A stretch of DNA of 64,000 bases from a bacterium (GTDB taxonomy: Bacteria > NPL-UPA2 > JAUVJM01): the NCBI GenBank assembly GCA_030606215.1, contig JAUWGW010000002.1, forward strand, positions 1 to 64,000. The letters are read 5' to 3'. Under the pieces are notes generated by a model. The model saw only the letters and a list, made by a program, of their open reading frames with translations. It did not search any database and was not told the DNA's origin. A program made the position numbers and the translations under genes. Positions 16,377 to 25,576 of the stretch are shown piece after piece; positions within the stretch are counted from its first letter, which is position 1, and each line of letters opens with the position of its first letter.

Positions 16377-17198
16377 TTATCCAAATCTTCCAGTGATATA
16401 ATCTTCAGTAATTTTCTTAGAGGGGGCAGTAAATATTTTATCAGTCTTATCATATTCTATTAGCTCCCCCAGCATAAGAAAAGCACAAAAATCGGAAATT
16501 CTGGCTGCCTGCTGCATATTGTGAGTCACGATAATGATAGTATATTTCTTCTTTAAGTCTTGAATCAATTCCTCAATCTTAGCCGTAGCTGTTGGGTCCA
16601 GAGCAGAACAGGGTTCATCAAAAAGAACCACTTCCGGCTCAACTGCCAGAGCGCGGGCAATGCACAGGCGCTGTTGCTGCCCTCCCGATAAATCAAAAGC
16701 CGAATCGTGCAATCTATTTTTAACTTCATTCCATAAAGCAGCACCTTTTAAGGATTGCTCAACCCTTTCCTCAAGCAGGTTTTTCTTTTTAATGAGCCCA
16801 TTGATTTTAAGTCCATAGGCAACGTTTTCAAGGATAGATTTAGGGAAAGGATTAGATTTCTGAAAGACCATCCCTACTTTTCTTCTTACCTCGACTACAT
16901 CCATGTCACTGCTGTAAATATTCTCTCCGTCCAAAAAGATTTTTCCTTTGACCTTTGCGTCAGGGATAATATCATTCATCCGGTTAATAGCTCTAATCAA
17001 TGTAGATTTTCCGCAGCCCGAGGGTCCAATAATAGCAGTAACTTTGTTTGCCTCAATATCAAGAGTTACATTTCTGATTGCTTGTGTATTTCCATACCAG
17101 ATGTTTAAATCACGAACTGAAATCTTGATATCTTTATCCATTCTGTCAGCCTGCTCATTCTGAATTCTTAACTTTTCATTTTGAATCCTAATTACCAT
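16377..17198 (-). CDS. pstB: Phosphate ABC transporter ATP-binding protein
   Basis: 273 residues. Walker [31 protein letters not shown] signature, Walker [14 protein letters not shown] and the switch His in [15 protein letters not shown] are all present. It powers PstC/PstA import of phosphate. ATG 17198 overlaps the pstA stop and has GGGAGGAAG upstream, so I keep it; this gives 19 extra residues before the usual [13 protein letters not shown] start. Those extra residues contain the near-repeat RIQNEK/RIQNEQ. Confidence 0.95.
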   Translation of the reverse strand: MVIRIQNEKLRIQNEQADRMDKDIKISVRDLNIWYGNTQAIRNVTLDIEANKVTAIIGPSGCGKSTLIRAINRMNDIIPDAKVKGKIFLDGENIYSSDMDVVEVRRKVGMVFQKSNPFPKSILENVAYGLKINGLIKKKNLLEERVEQSLKGAALWNEVKNRLHDSAFDLSGGQQQRLCIARALAVEPEVVLFDEPCSALDPTATAKIEELIQDLKKKYTIIIVTHNMQQAARISDFCAFLMLGELIEYDKTDKIFTAPSKKITEDYITGRFG

Positions 17199-18046
17199 TT
17201 CTTCCTCCCTCTGAACCGGTTGCGCATGACAATTGCAATTAAATCTATTCCTAAGACTAAGAATAGCAGGACCAGCGCTGTTCCATAAGCAATTGGGACC
17301 TGGGATTCAGGGTGTGTTCCCTCGGTCATCAGAGCATAGATGTGATAGGGAAGCGCTTGCACTTCGCTAAAGATTGAACGGGGAAGTCTTGTTGTATAGA
17401 ACGTTGCGGCGGTGAAAAGTATGGGTGCAGTTTCGCCGGCAGCCCTGCCTATACCGAGTATTGAGCCGGTCATTATCCCCGAGATGGCATTTGGAAGTAC
17501 TACTTTGTGAATAGTTTGCCACTTAGTTGCTCCCAGAGCCAGAGAAGCCTCGCGAAAAGATTGGGGGACGACCAATAACGCTTCTTCAGTGGCACGAATG
17601 ATTGTAGGCAATATTAATATCCCTAACGTAAGACCGCCTGACAGGATTGATACTCCAAAACCAAAGAATTTAACAAACACTGCCAGTCCAAAAAGTCCAA
17701 AGACTACGGAAGGAACCCCCGCAAGGTTATTTACCCCAATGCGAATTATTCTTACTAACCTTCCCTGTCTCGCATACTCAGTCAAATATATTGCTGAGGC
17801 TACTCCGAGAGGTAGTGAAAAACAAATTGCACAGATAGTTAGATAAAGCGTGCCCAGGATTGCCGGTAGAATTCCACCGGCAGTCATTCCATCACGAGGC
17901 ATTTGAGTCAGGAATTGCCAGTTGACTACCCTTATTCCCCTTGTGGCGATAAAATAAAGGATAACAAAAAGTGTTAATAGAATAGATACTGCGGATAATC
18001 TTAAGGTTCCGAAACCGATAAATTCTTTAATCTTTCTTGGCTTCAT
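17192..18046 (-). CDS. pstA: Phosphate ABC transporter permease PstA
   Basis: 284 residues with about six membrane helices. The N-terminal helix ([20 protein letters not shown]) precedes a periplasmic stretch ([20 protein letters not shown]) typical of PstA; the EAA-type loop is [21 protein letters not shown]. With PstC it forms the inner-membrane channel. Overlaps pstC by 4 bases and pstB by 7, so the genes are translationally coupled. Confidence 0.95.
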   Translation of the reverse strand: MKPRKIKEFIGFGTLRLSAVSILLTLFVILYFIATRGIRVVNWQFLTQMPRDGMTAGGILPAILGTLYLTICAICFSLPLGVASAIYLTEYARQGRLVRIIRIGVNNLAGVPSVVFGLFGLAVFVKFFGFGVSILSGGLTLGILILPTIIRATEEALLVVPQSFREASLALGATKWQTIHKVVLPNAISGIMTGSILGIGRAAGETAPILFTAATFYTTRLPRSIFSEVQALPYHIYALMTEGTHPESQVPIAYGTALVLLFLVLGIDLIAIVMRNRFRGRKKW

Positions 18047-18921
18047 CCCAATCTTCTCCTGAATCTCTGAGCTAAGAGGTCAGCGATAATATTAAAGGAC
18101 AAAGTTATCACAAAAAGGACTATGGCAATAGCAAATAGAGCGTGATAATGGCTGCTCCCCACAACTGTCTCTCCCATCTCAGCGGCAATAGTAGCAGTCA
18201 TTGTCCGGACAGGTTGAAAAAAAGAACGAGGGATAACCGCCGCTCCGCCAGCAACCATCAACACAGTCATTGTCTCACCAATAGCTCTGCCCATACCAAG
18301 AATAATGGCGGTACTTATCCCACCCGCTGCTGCGGGAACGGTTACTTTAACAGTTGTCTCCCATCTATTTGCTCCTAAGGCATAAGATGCCTCTTTGAAA
18401 CTTTGGGGAACTGAAGAGATGGCATCCTCCGAAATACTGGTTATAGTCGGGATTGCCATAATACCTAAAAGGATGGAGGCAGTAAAAGCATTCAATCCCA
18501 CAGGTAAACCAAAAAATTCCTGCACTAAGGGCGCTACAATTACTATTCCAAAGAAGCCATAAACCACAGAAGGAATACCGGCGAGAAGTTCTATAACCGG
18601 CTTTACGAGTTTTTTTATTTCAGGGTGAGCTACTTCTGAAATATAGATTGCTGAGCCTATCCCTAAAGGCACAGCAATAATCAATGCTCCAGAAGTGACC
18701 CAGAGAGAACCTAAAACTAAAGGCAGGATTCCAAAATCTGGGGGTTCATATGTTGGATACCAGCTCTTACCACAAATAAGGTGAAAAACACCATACTCTT
18801 TGAAAATAGGGCTGCCTTCTTTGACCAGAATAATGATTATTCCCGTCAGAAAAAGAAAAGAGACACACGCAAAAACCAAAAAAGTATCCCGGATTAGTTT
18901 TTCCTTAAAGCGTCTCTGCAT
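18043..18921 (-). CDS. pstC: Phosphate ABC transporter permease PstC
   Basis: 292 residues, about six membrane helices. FLFLTGIIIILVKEGSPIF near the N-terminus and the EAA loop KEASYALGANRWETTVKVTVP mark PstC. Separated from pstS by about 135 bases that contain a palindromic repeat element, a gap that may let the pstS message be more abundant than the permease message. Confidence 0.95.
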   Translation of the reverse strand: MQRRFKEKLIRDTFLVFACVSFLFLTGIIIILVKEGSPIFKEYGVFHLICGKSWYPTYEPPDFGILPLVLGSLWVTSGALIIAVPLGIGSAIYISEVAHPEIKKLVKPVIELLAGIPSVVYGFFGIVIVAPLVQEFFGLPVGLNAFTASILLGIMAIPTITSISEDAISSVPQSFKEASYALGANRWETTVKVTVPAAAGGISTAIILGMGRAIGETMTVLMVAGGAAVIPRSFFQPVRTMTATIAAEMGETVVGSSHYHALFAIAIVLFVITLSFNIIADLLAQRFRRRLG

Positions 18922-18948
18922 AGTATTTCAGTCGACTGTGTTCCGACC

Positions 18949-19037
18949 TGTCATTCTGAGCACATTCGTTTCACTCAGTGTAAACTCCGCGAAGAATCTC
19001 TATAGATTCTTCGTCGCTAACGCTCCTCAGAATGACA
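18949..19037. repeat. REP-like palindromic repeat between pstS and pstC
   Basis: Outer arms TGTCATTCTGAG (18949-18960) and CTCAGAATGACA (19026-19037) are perfect inverted copies. An inner hairpin pairs GCGAAGAATCT with AGATTCTTCG (about 18989-19013). This is the kind of repeat (GTCATTCTGAG ... GAAGAATCT) seen scattered between genes in many bacteria. In the pst message it would form a stable hairpin that could stabilise the upstream pstS transcript. Confidence 0.8.
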
Positions 19038-19057
19038 CACGGTTCACCGAATATTTA

Positions 19058-19876
19058 CTATTTCACTGAGACAAAACCTACTTCCTCCACAAGTTTCTGC
19101 CCTTTCGCACTCATAATGAATGAGATGAAACGGCCGGTCAGTCCTTTTGGCTTTCCATCCGTATACATATACAGCGGGCGGGCTATTGGATAGGTGCCGT
19201 TAGAGACCGTTCTCTTTGAAGGGTTTACTCCATTCACCTTTAGAGCTTTAACTTGCGGACTGAGATATCCAATTCCTACATAACCTATTGCTCCAGGCGT
19301 TTTTGATACTGTCATAGCTACAGTCTGGTTAGAAGCCTGGAGAAGCGCGTCCGGCCTCACCTTTTCTTTCTTGAGCGCCATTTTGTTGAAACACTCAAAC
19401 GTCCCGCTTGCTGAATCACGGGAAACTACAACAATTACGCCTCTCTTCCCACCTACTCTTTTCCAGTTGGATATCTTTCCCGTGTAAATGTCTTTGAGCT
19501 GAACCATGCTCAGCTTATCCATAGAGTTTTCAGGATGAACAATCACAGCAATACCGTCCATTGCTATTACATGAGCAACAGGGTCTATTCCCTTTCCTCT
19601 TGCTTTAAACAGCTCTTTCGTTTTCATTGGGCGGGAAGCATTGGCAATGTCGCATGTCCCATCAATGAGAGCCGCAACACCTCCCCCGGAACCACCTCCA
19701 CGCACTGAAATTTCTACCTCAGGGTGGTTATCACAATAGACCTCCGCTGTTTTCTGAGCAATAGGGAAAACTGTTGTTGAGCCAGTTAATACCAGTTTGC
19801 TACCTCCAGCCATTATTGGAAGTGCACTGCCTATGAGAAGCATCACCCCCGTTAACCCTGCTATAATCTTCTTCAT
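19058..19876 (-). CDS. pstS: Periplasmic phosphate-binding protein
   Basis: 272 residues. A signal peptide (MKKIIAGLTGVMLLIGSALP ... ending MAGG) is followed by LVLTGSTTVFPIAQ, the phosphate-contacting GSTT loop, ISVRGGGSGGG and SRDSASGTFECF, the second phosphate-binding loop. Captures phosphate for PstCA. GGAGGTGC lies before the start. Short for PstS of the E. coli type but normal for the class with a compact domain. Confidence 0.93.
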   Translation of the reverse strand: MKKIIAGLTGVMLLIGSALPIMAGGSKLVLTGSTTVFPIAQKTAEVYCDNHPEVEISVRGGGSGGGVAALIDGTCDIANASRPMKTKELFKARGKGIDPVAHVIAMDGIAVIVHPENSMDKLSMVQLKDIYTGKISNWKRVGGKRGVIVVVSRDSASGTFECFNKMALKKEKVRPDALLQASNQTVAMTVSKTPGAIGYVGIGYLSPQVKALKVNGVNPSKRTVSNGTYPIARPLYMYTDGKPKGLTGRFISFIMSAKGQKLVEEVGFVSVK

Positions 19877-19904
19877 TTAAGCACCTCCTTTGCAAAAAGT
19901 TACT

Positions 19905-20903
19905 CTACCAGGAAAATTTTGTCTGAACTCTCCAGATATTGGCATCTGATTTGGTTTCTTTATCCTCGCGTTGATAGTTTACCTGGAGAAGAACGTTCCT
20001 TGCCAGGTCATAGTTAAAACCGGCAATGTAGCATTTAGTCTCCTTACCTTCTGCATCTTTGTCTGCATCCCATCGGTCAAAACGTCCGGCGATTGACAGC
20101 TTTTCCGTCAAATCATAGTCAGCAAATACTGAGTAACCTCCCCCATTTTTATCTCCATCTTCAGACCTCAGGTATTCAAAGAAGCTTGAAAAATCTCCTT
20201 TGGCAAACCGCGCTACCGTTGCATAGCGTCTCATATCTTCCTCATTTTCATTTTTCTTGCCTGTATAAGCAGAGGCGCGGAGGGTAAACCCGGGTGTGGG
20301 AATGACTGAAATGCTTCCGCACACAGCCTTAGCATCGTTATCCTCAATGTGCTTGTATCCTGTTCCGTTGTACACTGCCAGGGCATATTCTCCAAACCCT
20401 GCCGGAATGTAACCAACTACGCCTACACCTAAATCTGCACTGGCAAGAACTTTCTGCTTATCTTCAAGCGCTTTTTCAATCAAGGGGTATTCCCAGGTAT
20501 CAATCACACCGAAGTAGGTTTTCTGCAATCCAATTCTGATTTTTCCATCCGGAATGTACTGTCCCAAATCTAAATAAGCATACTTCACAACCGTGCTCCA
20601 ATCCGCTATTGACTTGTTGGATTCTTTTTCTGCATCATATTTAGATTGGGCATAGTGTTTGTTCTCCATTTGGAGAGTTACCTTTGCATCTACCTTGTCA
20701 TCAAGTTTCATTTTCCATCTCAGATATACTCTCGGGATACTGAACTCGTTTTCACTCTCCCCTCCATCTTCTTGCTCATAAGTGTAACGCACCCATGTAT
20801 AACCGTAGAATTCACTTTCACCTACATCCAACGCAGAAGTGTTACTAACCCAGATAGTCCCTGTTAGGAACAATACACCTACTACCGCAATCAACTTCCT
20901 CAT
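19905..20903 (-). CDS. Outer-membrane porin of the phosphate regulon
   Basis: 332 residues. Signal peptide MRKLIAVVGVLFLTGTIW to about SALDVGE, then alternating strands rich in Tyr, Trp and Phe (YGYTWVRYTYEQ) and a final WRVQTKFSW, the aromatic last residue expected of beta-barrel proteins. Start ATG 20903 is chosen over ATG 20924 because AAGGAGGG precedes it at proper distance. Location between phoR and pstS suggests phosphate or anion uptake across the outer membrane, as for OprP-type porins, though strict OprP motifs were not recognised. Confidence 0.82.
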   Translation of the reverse strand: MRKLIAVVGVLFLTGTIWVSNTSALDVGESEFYGYTWVRYTYEQEDGGESENEFSIPRVYLRWKMKLDDKVDAKVTLQMENKHYAQSKYDAEKESNKSIADWSTVVKYAYLDLGQYIPDGKIRIGLQKTYFGVIDTWEYPLIEKALEDKQKVLASADLGVGVVGYIPAGFGEYALAVYNGTGYKHIEDNDAKAVCGSISVIPTPGFTLRASAYTGKKNENEEDMRRYATVARFAKGDFSSFFEYLRSEDGDKNGGGYSVFADYDLTEKLSIAGRFDRWDADKDAEGKETKCYIAGFNYDLARNVLLQVNYQREDKETKSDANIWRVQTKFSW

Positions 20904-21008
20904 TTCCCTTTCCCTCCTTTTCATTTTCGTCTCATCCCACTTTGCCTCTACGCATTTTCACCCTATATCATAATTCATCACTCCCTTCTTTCCTTTTTTT
21001 CACTCATG

Positions 21009-21052
21009 AGTATACATTATGAGTATTACAGGAATATTACGGGAAGGTTAAA
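21009..21052 (-). promoter_or_regulatory. Pho-box-like promoter of the porin-pstSCAB-phoU operon
   Basis: Read on the minus strand, three adjacent 11-mers (TTTAACCTTCC, CGTAATATTCC, TGTAATACTCA) occupy 21052-21020, and TATACT at 21014-21009 serves as a -10 box. PhoB sites are known to be 11-bp tandem repeats that replace the -35 box. Gene context (phoB and phoR directly upstream) supports the call; binding is not shown. Confidence 0.6.
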
Positions 21053-21079
21053 TTTTGCGAACGACTTGATGGTGGAATT

Positions 21080-22858
21080 TTATGAGGAGAACGGATTTTT
21101 AGGAAGAGTGAAGAAGAACTTTGAGCCTTTGTCAGGTTTGCTTTCTACCCCTACCTTTCCACCGTGTACCTGAACAATATGTTTAACAATGGCTAATCCC
21201 AAACCTGTCCCCCCGAGTTCTCTTGAACGCGCTTTGTCCACCCGGTAGAAGCGTTCAAAAAGGCGGGGTAGATGCTTCTGTGGAATGCCAATACCTGTAT
21301 CGGATATTTCAATCTGTATATCTTTTCCTTTATCAATTGCTCTGATACATATCCTCCCTTTCTCAGGAGTAAACTTAGTTGCATTATCAAGCAGATTACT
21401 TAAAACCTGTTCCATCTTCTCCGGGTCCGCTTTAACTCGAGGAAGGTTAGCAGGAAAATCTATCTCTATTGTGTGCCCTTTTTGCTCTACGGCTTCTTTT
21501 AAATTTGAGATTACATTTTCCACTAACTCTCTAAGGTTTATCGATTGAAGTTCCATCCCAATCTCTCTGGATTCTATTCGGGAAAGTTGAAGTAGATCAT
21601 CTATCAGGTTGTTAAGCCTTTCTGCATGCGTCTCAATGATGTTGAGAAATCGGCGATTATTCTCAGAGTCATCAATGGCGCCATCCTTTAAGGTCTCAAT
21701 AAATCCCTTGATTGAGGTAAGAGGAGTGCGTAATTCATGAGAAACATTGGCAACAAATTCAATCCGCATTTTCTCAAGTTTCTTAATCTCTGTGATATCG
21801 TGTAATACAGCCACTACACCTGAAATACCTTCTTCACTTTTAATGGGCAGGGCATGAACTTCAAATATCTTCTCCTGAGGGAGAAAAAGAGTTAATTCTT
21901 TCGTCTGAAGTTTCCTTTTCTCCGCCGCTTCTTTTAAGAGGGTATTCAATTCATTGTTTCTAATTACTTCCCAGAAAAATTTTCCTATTGCTTTGTCCCT
22001 GCTGAGATTGAGCATTTCCTCAATGGCAGAATTAAAAAGTATCACTCTCTCATCCTTATCAATAGCTATTACCCCCTCAATTACACTGGTAAGCACTGCT
22101 CGCATTTCGTTTCTATCTTCAGTAATAGTCTGTATTTTCGTCTTCAGTTCTTCTGTCATCTGGTTGAAGGTCTGAGCGAGCTGTCCTATCTCATCCCCAG
22201 AGCGAACCTTTATCTTTCTGGTAAAGTCTCCGCTGGCTATTTCACTGGCTAAGTTTGTCATATCCCGTAGAGGTTTAGTGATCATTCTAGCTGTCATAAA
22301 TCCAATTCCCAGGGCAACAACTGTAGCAAGTGACGCTCCGAGAATGGTTATCTTATGGATATATGCTATCTTTGTTCTTACTTCCGTCAATGGCAGAGAA
22401 AGGCGAGTTATTCCCATGACTTGACCATTCTGCATGACGGGAATAGCTAAATACATCATATCCATCTTGAGGGTATTGCTATAGCGAATACTTCTTCCTG
22501 TTTTTCCTGATAGAGCCTCTTTTATCTCCGGTCTGTCAGCGTGATTCTCCATCCTGCCCGGGTCTTCCTGAGAATCCCCTAAAACAATTCCTTCTTTATC
22601 TACGATGGTAATTCTTGTGCCAATCTCTTTGCTCAAAATTTTAGTCTGAGAGTCAATATTTGATAATTTCCCGGAGGATAAGTCTGGTTTTACAAGATTC
22701 CTAACCAGGTGGGCGTTGGATTTAAGATTGGATGTTATTCCTCCTAAGTAGTAATTCCTTAATGACACTGTCGAAAAAATGCCAACAGTCAACGCGCAGA
22801 TAACAATTAGACCTATATAGGTCAGGAACAATTTCCAGACAATTTTGGTTCTTATCAT
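21080..22858 (-). CDS. phoR: Phosphate-sensing histidine kinase PhoR
   Basis: 592 residues. Two membrane helices (about 10-30 and 165-185) flank an extracytoplasmic sensor of about 130 residues; then HAMP (MTARMITKPLRDMTNLASEI), a PAS domain (about 245-345), the His-box VSHELRTPLTSIKGF, and an ATPase domain with N-box (EQVLSNLLDNATKF), DTGIGIPQ and GGTGLGLAIVKH. Autophosphorylates and passes phosphate to PhoB, under PhoU/Pst control. Extracytoplasmic sensor domain is longer than in E. coli PhoR, as in Bacillus and many anaerobes. Three bases after phoB. Confidence 0.93.
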   Translation of the reverse strand: MIRTKIVWKLFLTYIGLIVICALTVGIFSTVSLRNYYLGGITSNLKSNAHLVRNLVKPDLSSGKLSNIDSQTKILSKEIGTRITIVDKEGIVLGDSQEDPGRMENHADRPEIKEALSGKTGRSIRYSNTLKMDMMYLAIPVMQNGQVMGITRLSLPLTEVRTKIAYIHKITILGASLATVVALGIGFMTARMITKPLRDMTNLASEIASGDFTRKIKVRSGDEIGQLAQTFNQMTEELKTKIQTITEDRNEMRAVLTSVIEGVIAIDKDERVILFNSAIEEMLNLSRDKAIGKFFWEVIRNNELNTLLKEAAEKRKLQTKELTLFLPQEKIFEVHALPIKSEEGISGVVAVLHDITEIKKLEKMRIEFVANVSHELRTPLTSIKGFIETLKDGAIDDSENNRRFLNIIETHAERLNNLIDDLLQLSRIESREIGMELQSINLRELVENVISNLKEAVEQKGHTIEIDFPANLPRVKADPEKMEQVLSNLLDNATKFTPEKGRICIRAIDKGKDIQIEISDTGIGIPQKHLPRLFERFYRVDKARSRELGGTGLGLAIVKHIVQVHGGKVGVESKPDKGSKFFFTLPKNPFSS

Positions 22859-22861
22859 ATC

Positions 22862-23557
22862 CTATTCCCTGAATTTATATCCAATGCTTCTAACAGTAAC
22901 TATTAGACCGGAGGCTCTCCCTAATTTTTTACGTAGTCTTCTTATGTGAACATCAACCGCTCTGTCTACTATGAAGGTTTCATCACCCCAGACTCTATCC
23001 AACAACTGGTCACGGGTAAAAACTCTCCCGGGGCTTCCTGCCAGGCACCTTAACAACTTGAACTCGATAGAAGTGAGCGCCAAAAGTCTCCCTTTCAAAG
23101 TAACCTCATATTTAGTGGAGTCAATTACCAAATCATTAATCTTTATCAAATCCTTTTCCTGAATAGCAGTAGATGCCCTTCGTAATACTGCTTTCACTCT
23201 TGCTGCTAACTGTCTCACGCTAAACGGTTTGGTTACATAATCATCTGCTCCCAATTCTAAACCTACCACAATATCAGTTTCCTCTCCCTTAGCCGTGAGC
23301 ATAATAACAGGAATACCTGATGTGCGGGAATCCTTCTTTAATATACGACATACTTCTAAACCATCCATCCCGGGCAGCATTAAATCCAGAATAATTAAAT
23401 CCGGCAGCTTTTTCTTAACTAAATCCATAGTTCTTTCACCGTCACAGGCAGAAATTACTCTGTAACCTTCTTTCTTCAGGTTATACTGGACTAACTCTAC
23501 AATATCTTTCTCGTCATCAACAACCAATACCTTTGCCTTTGGCACATGTTCCTCCAA
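22862..23557 (-). CDS. phoB: OmpR-family response regulator PhoB
   Basis: 231 residues. Receiver domain with VVDDEKD acid pocket, phospho-acceptor Asp in LIILDLMLPGMDG and the Lys in YVTKPF; C-terminal winged helix with DRAVDVHIRRLRKKLG. Activates the porin-pst promoter when phosphorylated by PhoR. First gene of the minus-strand cluster, divergent from the fur-like gene with about 200 bases between. Confidence 0.93.
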   Translation of the reverse strand: MEEHVPKAKVLVVDDEKDIVELVQYNLKKEGYRVISACDGERTMDLVKKKLPDLIILDLMLPGMDGLEVCRILKKDSRTSGIPVIMLTAKGEETDIVVGLELGADDYVTKPFSVRQLAARVKAVLRRASTAIQEKDLIKINDLVIDSTKYEVTLKGRLLALTSIEFKLLRCLAGSPGRVFTRDQLLDRVWGDETFIVDRAVDVHIRRLRKKLGRASGLIVTVRSIGYKFRE

Positions 23558-23701
23558 ATTTCTACTAAAATCATGAATTTTGCTATGTTTATCTAATCCA
23601 TATTAGTAATTTCTGGAGAGAAAGTCAATTTAAAAGGAAAATGTGTGATTTGTCGGCTCCTCGGTTTTCCTATTTTGTCTTGACACCCCCGCATTTTTTT
23701 C

Positions 23702-23730
23702 TTGACAAGAATTTGTTTATGTTGTATATT
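23702..23730 (+). promoter_or_regulatory. Promoter of the Fur-family regulator
   Basis: TTGACA (23702-23707), 17 bases, TATATT (23725-23730): near-consensus. Followed directly by a palindrome at 23733-23753. Confidence 0.75.
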
Positions 23731-23732
23731 TT

Positions 23733-23753
23733 TAATGGAAGTGAAAACCATTA
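23733..23753 (+). promoter_or_regulatory. Putative operator at the fur-like promoter
   Basis: TAATGG, 9 bases, CCATTA: a 6-bp inverted repeat over the presumed transcription start. Fur-family proteins usually control themselves through A+T-rich palindromes here; this one does not match the classic Fur box closely, which could point to PerR- or Zur-like specificity. Confidence 0.45.
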
Positions 23754-23774
23754 CCAATAAGGAGCGTGAGTATA

Positions 23775-24224
23775 GTGGTTGGAGGTCCTCCATGGTGGCA
23801 CGGTAAATTTGCAGGCTATGGATATAGAATGACGGTGCCCAGGCAGGCAATTCTAAGTACTTTGAGTAAGTCAAAAAAACATCTTAGTGCCGAGGATATT
23901 TATCTCAGTGTTCACAAAGCATATCCTGGTATAGGACTTACTACCGTCTACCGGACCCTGGAACTTCTTGTTCGCATGGGTTTAGTTTTCAAATTTGACT
24001 TTGGTGATGGAAGAAGCAGATATGAGCTGGCTGAAGGTCCAAATACAAACCATCACCACCATTTAGTGTGTAGAGGTTGTGGAAGAATAATTGATTACAG
24101 CGAACTTGTTGATGAGGAAACAAAAATATTGAAACAAATTGGACAAACTCTCTCAAAGAAATACGACTTCAGTATAGATTCTCACCAGATTCATTTTCTG
24201 GGTTTGTGTAATAAATGTAAGTAG
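23775..24224 (+). CDS. Fur-family metal-dependent regulator
   Basis: 149 residues from GTG 23775 (an in-frame GTG at 23766 is too close to the AAGGAG site). DNA-binding domain: RMTVPRQAILSTLSKSKKHL and GIGLTTVYRTLELLVRMGL. Metal/dimer domain: HHHHLVCRGCG, with a second Cys pair LGLCNKCK at the C-terminus forming a structural zinc site. Fur, PerR and Zur cannot be told apart by eye. The short N-terminal extension VVGGPPWWHGKFAGYG is unusual for the family. It heads a plus-strand group of redox genes. Confidence 0.88.
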   Translation: MVGGPPWWHGKFAGYGYRMTVPRQAILSTLSKSKKHLSAEDIYLSVHKAYPGIGLTTVYRTLELLVRMGLVFKFDFGDGRSRYELAEGPNTNHHHHLVCRGCGRIIDYSELVDEETKILKQIGQTLSKKYDFSIDSHQIHFLGLCNKCK

Positions 24225-24282
24225 GTTTTTGGGGAATTGAGTGATGATGGTTCTTAGTGTAGCAGAAAGGGGGTGAAAGATT

Positions 24283-24606
24283 ATGCCAGGTGGTAATGGA
24301 ACTGGACCAGGGGGTATGGGACCTATGACCGGAAGGGCAGCAGGGTTTTGTGCAGGTTATCCTGTCCCCGGCTCTATGAATCCCATAGGCGGTAGACTCG
24401 GACTCGGCTTAGGTTGGGGAAGGGGCTTTGGTAGAGGTATGGGTAGAGGTATGGGACGGAGACCGTTTTATGGGTACCCGTATTCGCCAGGATATGGTGC
24501 ATATGCACCATATGGAGGCTATGGGATGCCCTACGGTCAGTCAGGCTATGGAATGATGCCAGATATGGGAGGTTACGGAGTACCTTACGGATATCGTCCC
24601 TACTAG
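24283..24606 (+). CDS. DUF5320-type Gly/Tyr-rich protein
   Basis: 107 residues. Opens with MPGGNGTGPGGMGPMTGRAA, the DUF5320 signature, then low-complexity GRG and GYG/PYG repeats. Such genes commonly sit beside Mrp and MinD/ferredoxin ATPases and NifX-like proteins in anaerobes; no biochemical role is known. Here it precedes mrp. Confidence 0.8.
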   Translation: MPGGNGTGPGGMGPMTGRAAGFCAGYPVPGSMNPIGGRLGLGLGWGRGFGRGMGRGMGRRPFYGYPYSPGYGAYAPYGGYGMPYGQSGYGMMPDMGGYGVPYGYRPY

Positions 24607-24614
24607 TGCAGTGT

Positions 24615-24678
24615 GTCATTGCGAACGAAGTGAAGCAATCTCTGAGATTGCTTTGTCGCTATCACTCCTCGCAATGAC
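24615..24678. repeat. REP-like palindromic repeat between DUF5320 gene and mrp
   Basis: Arms GTCATTGCGA (24615-24624) and TCGCAATGAC (24669-24678) are perfect inverted copies, with an inner pair AAGCAATCTC/GAGATTGCTT. It shares the plan of the repeat at 18949-19037 (GTCATT...GAAGCAATCT versus GTCATT...GAAGAATCT) but is a second subfamily. Confidence 0.8.
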
Positions 24679-24730
24679 CCCAAAAGATGCTGCCAGAGAT
24701 GATGATGGGTTATTACTTTAATAGAGCCAG

Positions 24731-25576
24731 GTGAAAATGCAAAAAACCATGGAAGAAAAAAAGAAACAAATTGACGAGCAGGGAAAGAGAGTTAATGAAC
24801 GTATGAGCAGGATAAAAAGTAAGCTCCTTGTTCTGTCCGGGAAAGGCGGCGTGGGGAAATCAACTATTGCAGTTAATCTTGCATGGGCGCTTTCTCAAAA
24901 GGGTATGAAGGTGGGGCTTTTAGACGTGGATATACATGGTCCCAATGTTCCCAAAATGCTTGGGATGGAAGGCGTACATCTCACTGGTTCAGAACAAAGT
25001 ATAGAACCTGCTTCTCTCGGCGATAATTTGAAAGTAATTAGTATAGCTTTCCTGTTAGATTCCCATGATACACCGGTTATCTGGCGGGGGCCTTTGAAGA
25101 TGACTGTAATAAGGCAGTTCTTAGCTGATGTAAATTGGGGCGGACTTGACTATCTCATTATTGATGCTCCTCCGGGGACAGGAGATGAACCACTTTCAGT
25201 CTGCCAGCTCATAAAAGATGTAACAGGAGCAATTATAGTGACTACTCCGCAGGAAATCTCTCTTCTGGATGTAAAAAAGAGCATAAATTTTGTTAAACAG
25301 TTGAATGTTCCTCTCACTGGCATAATTGAGAATATGAGCGGTTTTATTTGTCCTCACTGTGGTAAAAGTGTTGACATTTTCAAAGCTGGAGGCGGACAGA
25401 GAATGGCTCATACCTTAAAGATTCCTTTTTTGGGAAGTTTGCCTATCGAGCCCAGTATAGTGGAAGCTTCTGATGAGGGTAAATCCTTCTTGAGTTCGGA
25501 TGTAGAAACTGAAGGTGGAAGAAAATTTATGGAGATAGTGAATAAAATTATAGGGGTTACTCAAAATGGAGATTAA
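24731..25576 (+). CDS. mrp: Mrp/NBP35-family iron-sulfur cluster carrier ATPase
   Basis: 281 residues. Deviant Walker [17 protein letters not shown] (about 36-51), [28 protein letters not shown], and the Cys pair FICPHCGKS (about 213) that holds the Fe-S cluster between subunits. Delivers clusters to apo-proteins. GTG 24731 and ATG 24737 are both possible starts. Overlaps the next gene by 11 bases. Confidence 0.92.
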   Translation: MKMQKTMEEKKKQIDEQGKRVNERMSRIKSKLLVLSGKGGVGKSTIAVNLAWALSQKGMKVGLLDVDIHGPNVPKMLGMEGVHLTGSEQSIEPASLGDNLKVISIAFLLDSHDTPVIWRGPLKMTVIRQFLADVNWGGLDYLIIDAPPGTGDEPLSVCQLIKDVTGAIIVTTPQEISLLDVKKSINFVKQLNVPLTGIIENMSGFICPHCGKSVDIFKAGGGQRMAHTLKIPFLGSLPIEPSIVEASDEGKSFLSSDVETEGGRKFMEIVNKIIGVTQNGD

